From Acanthococcus lagerstroemiae (lineage: Eukaryota; Arthropoda; Insecta; Hemiptera; Eriococcidae): a stretch of 64,000 nucleotides of DNA. This document shows positions 57,369 to 64,000 of the stretch, piece by piece (position 1 is the stretch's first letter; the number at the start of each line of letters is the position of its first letter). The stretch spans positions 40,914,268 to 40,978,267 of the forward strand of contig CM063108.1 of the NCBI GenBank assembly GCA_031841125.1. Direction: 5' to 3'. The translations under genes and the position numbers were made by a program. Below the pieces are notes generated by a model. It was not told where the DNA came from. It did not search any database and worked only from the letters and a program-made list of their open reading frames with translations.

Positions 57369-57499
57369 CCCGATCGGTCGTCAGCGACAGTTATTTCGAC
57401 ACTATCAATCTTGCTCATTTCGACTCAAATATCGGCAGTTCGGCAGAAATTACAACCAATCAGAAGTCAGCATTTTGTATCGGAAACGCCCCGTTTGTC

Positions 57500-57810
57500 G
57501 ACAGAAGTTCGGAAGTTCGATACTTTCTCGACAATTTTTCGACAGTTCGACAATTTTCAATTCGATGTTTTGATTGTTTGTTCGAAAGCATTTCGACATT
57601 TCGGCTATTCCTTCGATACTATTTCGGCGTTTTTTTCGACATCAGTTCGACATTTCGGCTATTCCTTCGATACTATTTCGGCGTCTTTTTTTCGACATTC
57701 CGACGGCGCGTTCGACAATATTTCGATAGTTTGGCCATTCCTTCGATAGTATTTCGGCGTTTTTTCGACAGGGCGTTCGACACTATTTCGATATTTTCTC
57801 ACCCTAGAAA
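57500..57810. repeat. TTCGACA tandem array at the left of element B
   Basis: Units of about 54-60 bp: GTTCGACATTTCGGCTATTC, CTTCGATACTATTTCGGCGT, TTTTTTCGACA. Four units are visible, the middle two nearly identical. Phe/Arg/Ser-rich frames in several registers are by-products. Confidence 0.9.
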
Positions 57811-58188
57811 TTAATCCCTCCTCCCTTTTCGTCCAGGGATCCTTTCATAGGCGCAACCTGGGGGAGGTACGGGCTATAACCCCTCCCTTAAAAGACCTGA
57901 GCAAGGAATTTTAAGCTAAAAACTACAAGCTGAGTATTTCATTTTTCATTTACCCACCCCATTCTCCCAAGTTTTACTGGCTGAGCGCGTTCTCTCTCAT
58001 TTTTACTATTAATAGATATGTGTCCTTCACTTCTGTGAGCCTGAAGCATTTCTTTTCAGAATAGGTATAAATGTTTCGCGTCAAACAGACGGATTATTTA
58101 AGTCATTCGAATACTGGAAAGAATAGAAAATTCAGAATTTCACCTATATATATTTTTGAGAAAATTTAAAACAATTTTTTATAAATTA

Positions 58189-58273
58189 TTACACATGCAA
58201 AGCGTGATACACTGCGTACTGTGGAAGTATTCCGCCGTCCATATACTGAGAGTAATCACCGTCGGAGCCACAC
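58189..58273 (-). CDS. Candidate terminal exon in element B
   Basis: On the minus strand a polypyrimidine tract and acceptor (TACACTTTCTTCTAG) precede 85 bases that read CGSDGDYSQYMDGGILPQYA, then VYHALHV and TAA. The composition (GSDGD, YMDGG) is unlike random AT-rich DNA. No family is recognised and no upstream exon was found to the right. It could be the 3' end of the element's own gene or of a host gene. Confidence 0.35.
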
Positions 58274-58616
58274 CTAGAAGAAAGTGTAAGATTTCAATGC
58301 TAAGTTACTGAAATATTAAGTATTCACACAACAAGTTAAGGTCTATATCCTAAAATATATTCAAAATAGATAAATATACAATCTAATTTTGCGACCTCTG
58401 ACAGGATCTACAGAGAAAACAATAATGTTCGATTAATAGAAAATTGCGAAAGCATCATCATAGATTTTATGGTATAAGAAAACGGGAAAAAAATGTCGAG
58501 GGCTGGTCTCGTGAAAAAAAAATAAAATAAAGGTACCCATTCATGTCCTTATACCTGTATTGTGTTTCGAACAAACGTTTTTGCAAAAATCTAATTTTCT
58601 TCAAATAGGTTTCATA

Positions 58617-59297
58617 CAGGGGCGGAAATAGAGCGATTTTTTTAGGGGGGGGGGTTGAAGCCCCAGTGCCTAAAATCTCGTATACACATAAACATGAATG
58701 TATCATTTCCATGGAAATTTCTTTTAACAACACAGCTGCAAACTGCACGTGTCTCCTGCAGTGACATATATTGTAACATTTCTGGTTTTCTTCTGAATTT
58801 GTAGAAAGATCTATAGTCATTATTACGTGGAATGTAAGGAGCAAACTGTGGATTTACGTAGGTATTTTCTTGTGACTAATGCATTGGAAAAAAAGGTTCT
58901 CAAACAGCTTTGAACTTTGTAGTTTACTTGCTTTGGGCACTCACACACACATCTGCCTTGGTCTTTTTCGTTATCAGTGGGATCACGATTGACTGAACTC
59001 ACTTAAACCAACTTACTTTAGCCAACTCACTTAAGCCTACGGTCAAGGGTAATAAAAATCCAAAAAAATCATAGCCTCCCCCCCCCCAAAAAAAAATTAA
59101 TAAATAAATAAAAAAACTACAAAAAGTAGATTTTTCACTGTAATACTTCCTTTGTAAGAAGAAAAAAAAAGAAGAAAAAAAGCATGGCATCACAAACGAT
59201 AATAGCGATACTCGTATAGTTTTATATTTTTCACTTAGGGAGGGACAATTTCGAAACTGGAGGGCTTATCCCCTTAGCCCCCTATATTTCCGCCTCC
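58617..59297. mobile_element. hAT-type element (CAGGGGCGGAAATA)
   Basis: The ends CAGGGGCGGAAATAGAG and the complement of GGAGGCGGAAATATAG are flanked by GTTTCATA (58609-58616) and GTTTCATG (59298-59305), 7/8 identical. 681 bp, no coding sequence. The left G tract pairs with the right CCCC tracts. Confidence 0.8.
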
Positions 59298-59516
59298 GTT
59301 TCATGCCGAAAATAGAAATTGAACAAAATACTGAAAATCCAAGAAGGTGATGCGTTGTTTTCAATTATAGAAAAAGTTTCCCTTCATTCTCGACAAAAAA
59401 TTTGACTTCGGTTTCCGAGCGTCGATCCTACCCACAAGTATGCTATGAAATGTCAATTCCTCTATGTACATATAATTTTCAAGTTTCAAGAAATTTAGTG
59501 AGTCGTGCCCAATTCA

Positions 59517-59710
59517 AACAAAAATTGCAGTCCTGGTCATTATGACAGAGTTTTCCAATTCTAAGTCCTTTGTTCTCTCTCTCAAGGTATAATTTGCTAA
59601 CTTTTAAATTTTTAAATGACCATGATTGAAAATGAATTACTTTAAATGACTTCATGACCTTTATTCAAAATAAATGACTTTCAATGTCTTAAATGACAGT
59701 TAGAACCCTG
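59517..59710. mobile_element. Fragment of the 2-kb hAT-like family, copy 3
   Basis: GCAGTCCTGGTCATTATGAC, TTTTCCAATTCTAAGT, CTTTGTTCTCTCTCTCAAGG and TATAATTTGCTAACTTTTAA align with 33140-33240 and, in inverse, with 4060-4160. Both ends are missing. A short ATTTAAATGACTT repeat follows. Confidence 0.8.
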
Positions 59711-60365
59711 TTCATATATGAATGGGGAATTCAGGCGTCAGAATAATGATGTATGAAAGGATTTCATCCCTAAAATTATTAATGAGATAATACGACTCGA
59801 GCATACACTCTATCATATGTATCAATTAAAGATTGCATCGTCGATGTTAAATTCATAATGGTAGACGTACAATGACAAGGAATTCCATTCCATTCCTAAC
59901 TCCCATTCAAGCTGCTGCTAGTCATCGCGCGGGGTTACAGACAATAAGGTTTTGCCCCACTCAAGAAAAACAGAATTTTCTGTGTTGTACAGCACCAGAT
60001 TTACCTACAGGCACTACAACAAGCACCAGCTCGGAGCGGCCAATTTTGAGCATTTTTGTTTTCAGTACAGCCAGACACGGTGCTGTAAATAAAAAACTAC
60101 TGAACAGATACAAAAAAATTTCCAGCTAGGTGCCTGGGGGCCCAAGTGCTTGTAAGCGACTTTAATATTAATCCGGCTTCATGATTTCCACAATAATGCT
60201 ATTGAAGAAATTAATAGAATCCCAATCCGATCTCTACTTAGTCTACCTAATTAAAATAATCAAACAGGAATAGGTATAGGAAATGACAACTAATTGACAG
60301 TTAGTGATGACGGGAACACATGTGGCATCAGTTACTGTGTACATTCTTGAACAAAATTTGCGAGT

Positions 60366-60440
60366 ACAGGGTGTCCCAAAAGAATGAGCATAGCCAAGGG
60401 GGGGGGGCAAGAGGAAAACCTGAAATTGAACGTAAAAATA
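60366..60440. other. Single ACAGGGTGTCCCAAAA end
   Basis: ACAGGGTGTCCCAAAAGAAT with a following G tract resembles the end of the fold-back element at 51876. No inverted partner was found downstream, so it is a solo end or chance. Confidence 0.3.
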
Positions 60441-61499
60441 TGCAAGAATGAGCAATTTTTCGCCTTTAAAACACGTGTTTTTTTTTAAATTTTGCTTGAG
60501 CAGTAATTTTATTTTCATTTTTTATAAAATAGTCCCCTAATACATATTATATTGGCAATTTTCAAAAAATATCACAATTTTCGACTTTTTTTCCCCTTGG
60601 AAGTCTTACTCCCCCCTCCCCTTGAGAAAATCCTGACTACAACACTGCCCAAAAGTCAGGTTCCAATTTTGCTCGGTACACTACACATACTGCCTGATTC
60701 TCGCCCGTCTTCATGTGTCTCGAGACCAGACTCTCAATGTGACCACGGCAGACACACGGAACATTTTTGTGTACCTTCTTGCCGTTCTGCAAACTGTGCA
60801 GTTCGCGGGTTTAGTTGCTGAAATCGAAATGATCAGATAGTGGGACCAGACTTCTAGGACACCCCTTTCACTCTGAAACAGTCTACTGTTTCCAAGATGT
60901 ACCCAATCAACATACTTTGATCGACGTATCATCTTATAATTCGCTTACAAATTATATCCTCCTTCGATGTGGAGAAGAATTTCGAGTTCAAGGAATAACT
61001 GAATACAGCTTCAAGCTTTGACTGGGAAATTCCTGGTTCTACAATGTAAAATCTGCCCCCTCCCCAATTAGGGCGCTAGAAATGCACAGACGCAAAATTA
61101 GGTACATACATTTTAATGAAAAAACATAGGGTCTGAGGGGTCAAGCAAAAACTGTTTAAACGGCCGGTGGACCGGCTAGGGGCAATTTTCCCCCTATCTT
61201 CCCTCATTGATCCACTCCTAGAATAATTAGTAACTGAATATTCCATTAAATGACAAAAATGTGACATAACTTACCGATAAATAACAGTGCATGCAAATCC
61301 GCTTCACGAATATTAAACCACTGAACCACTCAGCGACGCATGAAATTTTAACTGAAACCACTTATTCCGCACTTCCAGACTCCGGAGTCGAGATAACACA
61401 CTCGTACCTATTACCGAACAGGATCGTGGGAATATTCGCAAACGTGTAAAGGCGCCGACGCGACGACAACCTTCAAAGCTCAATTCTTTTGCACATCAC

Positions 61500-61740
61500 T
61501 ATGCGGCTGACGAATATTCGATGATCAGCCTAACTTCGGACACTGTTCGATAGTAATTCGACAGCAATCAAATTTACTCGTTCCACTCAGTCGAACTTCC
61601 GACACTGTTCGACAGTAATTCGACAGCAATCAAATTTATTCGTCCCGCCCCTTTATTTTCAGCCAATTAGAAAGCTTTAGTCGAAGATTTCGATAGTTCG
61701 ACACATGTCGAACTGTCGAACGACACTAATTTTGTCAGAT
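61500..61740. repeat. Right subterminal repeats of element B
   Basis: CACTGTTCGATAGTAATTCG and CACTGTTCGACAGTAATTCG start two ~68-bp units, both continuing ACAGCAATCAAATTTA.TCGT. Then CGATAGTTCGACACATGTCG AACTGTCG forms a palindrome around ACATGT. Confidence 0.85.
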
Positions 61741-61796
61741 CGGGCACATATTCTCGTTCCAGTAATTTTCTGAAAATTTTAAATTGTTGAGCAGTG

Positions 61797-61850
61797 TTGT
61801 TATTATTATTATTATTATTATTATTAATAATAGTAGTAGTAGTTGTATTT
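61797..61850. repeat. TTA/GTA microsatellite
   Basis: About ten TTA units turn into AATAATAGTAGTAGTAG. It forms the distal part of the tract ahead of the acceptor at 61872. Confidence 0.95.
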
Positions 61851-61872
61851 TTTATACTTTCATTTGTTACAG

Positions 61873-62033
61873 TTTCCTGTGCCAGTGTGCACTACTCAAA
61901 TGAGCATGCTAACAAAATACAGAAAGCTACACAGGCTGTATATGCCTGGTTTAAAAATCAAAATTCTACGCGCAGAAGATTTATGAAAGAGCAGAAAACA
62001 CCTCTAAAGACTACTGAGTGCTCAAAAAAATAA
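61873..62033 (+). CDS. Candidate terminal exon, function unknown
   Basis: After ACTTTCATTTGTTACAG the frame reads SCASVHYSNEHANKIQKATQ, then AVYAWFKNQNSTRRRFMKEQ and a Lys-rich end with TAA at 62031. The mix of residues looks protein-like, and AT-rich presumed 3' UTR follows. No family is recognised, and no upstream exon is identified. Confidence 0.3.
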
Positions 62034-62255
62034 TATAAGTTAAAAAAGCCTTTAAAACAGAAAAAATAATTTATATTAATTAAAATAATTAATATTTATT
62101 ATAAAATAATTTTAAAAAAAATACATGGATGATTTTCCAAAAAATGATTTTCATTTACTTTCTATTGTAGGTACTAAAGTAAGGTAAACTACCAATTATG
62201 GGTAGGGGTTTTCCCGGTTTGATCTGGTGAGGAGAGGGGAGGAGGGGGGTTGAAG

Positions 62256-62678
62256 CCAGGGGCGGATTTAGGGTTTTGTGACGATATGACTACTAATAAT
62301 GTAATAGGAGGCGACGCATAGGTGTGCTTATAAAGGTTCACTATGGTAGCACTACTAGTAATTTAATGGGAAGCATAGAGTAGGTGTGCTTACATAGGTT
62401 CACTACCATAGCACTACTAGTAATTTAATGGGAAGTGTAGAATAGGTGTGCTTACATAAGTTCACTACCGTAGTACTACTATTAATTTAATAGAAAGTGT
62501 AGAATGGGAGCGCTTACATTGTTTTTTTAGGTAGTACTGCTGGTATCACTATGGTAGCAATGATGGTAGTATTTCATAGTAGTACATATCCGATCTAGTC
62601 TCATTACTTCCCTTTTTACTGCTAGTAGTGAGAATTGGTAGTACAATTTAAAAAATAGTAGTGATTTCCTGGCTGGGC
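62256..62678. mobile_element. Minisatellite-bearing element with GTTGAAG flanks
   Basis: GTTGAAG stands at 62249-62255 and 62679-62685. The left end is CCAGGGGCGGATTT; the right end, complement, is GCCCAGCCAGGAAATCAC. Inside, CACTACTAGTAATTTAATGG with AGGTGTGCTTACATAGGTTC repeats at about 65-bp intervals three to four times. The right end is shared with the element at 47525. Confidence 0.55.
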
Positions 62679-62685
62679 GTTGAAG

Positions 62686-63005
62686 ATTTTGATGTGCGTA
62701 TCCAAGTGGAACGCATTCGGAAAACCACTTCCACTACTACATTGATGAGCTCTATATATTAAAACAGGGTTAGATGCAAGAGTGGTAGTAAGCGTTCGTG
62801 GACAATCTGCGTTGTGGAATACCCACTTTAAAATGTACACTAAGGATCTATGTATTGGCGAGCGCATTCAGGTGGATATACATTCGTAAAACCACTACCA
62901 CTACTACATTGATGAGCTTTACGATGAAAACCGGTTTAGATGTGTGGGTGGTAGTGACAGTGAGCATTCCCGGACAATCTGCGTGGTGGAATTTCAACTT
63001 TAAAA
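62686..63005. repeat. Two-copy ~180-bp tandem repeat
   Basis: CACTACTACATTGATGAGCT, GGTTTAGATG and GGACAATCTGCGTKGTGGAA occur in the same order at about 62732-62820 and 62906-62992. The frames across it (for example 62622-62867 minus) are repeat-derived. Confidence 0.85.
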
Positions 63006-63290
63006 CCACAACATAACCGCTACCCCACCGTTTCTGCACTTGTACTATGACGACCAATCAAAACGTTTCTGTTGAAAACGGTTAATATTTCAAACAAAAC
63101 TGAATTACCTACTAATGCGCTTGATACTGATAACTATATATCATTCGGTTGTTCGGTGTTACTTTTCAGTTTTCGAATAATTATCAGAAAGTTTCGAGTG
63201 TTGTTTTCAATTTGCAATTTAAGAGAACTAAGTGTATTCAGTGTTTTGTCAATTGCATTTCCTAAATACCTATGTCGCATAAAAGATCAA

Positions 63291-63376
63291 ATGTTGGAGA
63301 ATTCTACAATCCATTCCAACAATAGTTCGTGGAAAAAAAGCAAACATTCTGCAGCGAGAGGTCTTTTGGTGACCAG
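63291..63376 (+). other. Weak candidate exon before a donor site
   Basis: From ATG at 63291 a frame (MLENSTIHSNNSSWKKSKHS...) stays open to GACCAG|GTAAGG at 63377. The sequence is Ser/Asn/Lys-rich and not assignable. It may be a first exon of a gene continuing beyond the window, or chance. Confidence 0.2.
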
Positions 63377-63379
63377 GTA

Positions 63380-64000
63380 AGGCTTGAAAAATTTTGTAAT
63401 ATCCTTGTTATGTAGTAAGTACTAAGCTCGAAATGTACAGATCCGGAATGGTACAAGCATTTTTGTACTGTGCGCGAATCGAACGACCCACTTCTATCTG
63501 AACCTGAGATATCAGACTTAATACAATTAATACTGTGTACCGTTCGCGATTAGTGTAGGTACCAACTTGTAGGAAATAAATAACATTGTGGGTACCGAAT
63601 ATATTGTACAAACCCTGGAATAGATTGTATTTGTATGTAATAATCCCTTATTGCCCTTTACATGGTTCAACATGATAGTTCTTATAGTGCAGTGGCCAAC
63701 GTTGGAGGTGTGCATCATTCTCATGCAATCACTTTATTTGAAAGGGGTTGTAATTTAGCATACAGTTTTTGCAGAAGCTAATGCTAGGGGTCAAGTCGAC
63801 TTGATCGATGTGCAGTCATAGAAATGGCCAGTTTCAATTTATCGTGAATTATCAAGATCACCAGGTTTAATTTTTACACTTATTGTGCTCTCAAAAAACG
63901 AAGACTGCTGCAGAAGTTGCTTACAATTTAATTGACATTTTTTATGGATTCAGTGCCCCCTCCCTGTTACAATCTAATAATTATCGCGAATTCTTAAATG
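63380..64000. other. Right edge without recognisable features
   Basis: AT-rich DNA with short frames; no repeat or motif identified. Confidence 0.4.

Larger units (their letters stand above)
57369..61744. mobile_element. Element B: CCCGATC...GATCGGG DNA element
   Basis: The left end CCCGATCGG and the right end GATCGGG are inverted and flanked by CA on both sides (57367-57368 and 61745-61746). Just inside, both ends are rich in TTCGACA/TGTCGAA words, and CAACCAATCAGAAG (left) pairs with a variant CAGCCAATTAGAAAG (right). The 4.4-kb interior contains a repeat array, a hAT-type MITE, a scrap of the 2-kb hAT-like family and a candidate terminal exon. The inverted terminal match itself is short, so the borders are less sure than for A and C. 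Confidence 0.5.

Noticed and set aside
57041..57814. 257-codon open frame
   Set aside because: It crosses the border of element B into the TTCGACA tandem array; two other registers are open over the same array and no family motif appears.
59872..60129. 85-codon plus-strand frame
   Set aside because: No start context, splice borders or family motif; Thr/Ser-rich composition looks accidental.

Overview
This window is AT-rich animal nuclear DNA, most likely from an insect (possibly a repeat-rich hemipteran; that is inference). The signs are spliced coding exons with GT-AG borders, RTE and R1 LINE remnants, a copia element primed by a tRNA-iMet fragment, a mariner fragment, hAT-like MITEs with 8-bp target duplications and a tRNA-derived SINE. 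There are no operons, ribosome binding sites or rRNA genes. Almost all of the window is transposons and satellite; gene-like coding sequence is only a few exons.

Layout. 1-7.14 kb: a ~150-bp satellite split by two insertions, a 3.3-kb element with CCC...GGG ends (element A) and a 2.0-kb hAT-like element. 7.3-16 kb: a ~120-bp satellite split by an RTE LINE, then a 144-bp tandem repeat. 16.9-23.6 kb: two minus-strand exons that join in phase as the N-terminal domain of a NRF-6 (nose resistant to fluoxetine)-type protein; their 6.2-kb intron is filled by an R1-like LINE broken by a SINE, a mariner-bearing element and other inserts. 24.5-25.9 kb: a nearly perfect 0.74-kb tandem duplication. 26.0-33.8 kb: a four-level nest, in which an RTE LINE is split by a second hAT-like copy, that copy is split by a 5.3-kb element with TTGACRTCAA-type subterminal repeats (element C), and element C carries a hAT MITE. 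34-45 kb: exon-like pieces, a CCACCGCCGTGG-rich element, an R1 C-terminus, an AT-rich satellite, and MULE, RTE and Ty3/gypsy fragments. 45.7-47.5 kb: a truncated copia element (primer site, gag, protease). 47.5-51 kb: minisatellites and MITEs. 51.9-55.4 kb: a 3.5-kb fold-back element. 55.98-56.91 kb: the last three exons, in phase, of a plus-strand gene resembling DUF4806 proteins. 57.4-61.7 kb: another CCC...GGG element (element B). 62-63 kb: minisatellites.

The strongest candidate for something undescribed is the set A, B and C. All three have CCC...GGG termini, 2-bp flanking repeats (TA, CA, TT) and arrays of short motifs just inside the ends, and each has at least one spliced-exon candidate in its interior. 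None carries a transposase that I can recognise. The host genes in view (NRF-6-like, DUF4806-like) are partial and do not form a pathway.
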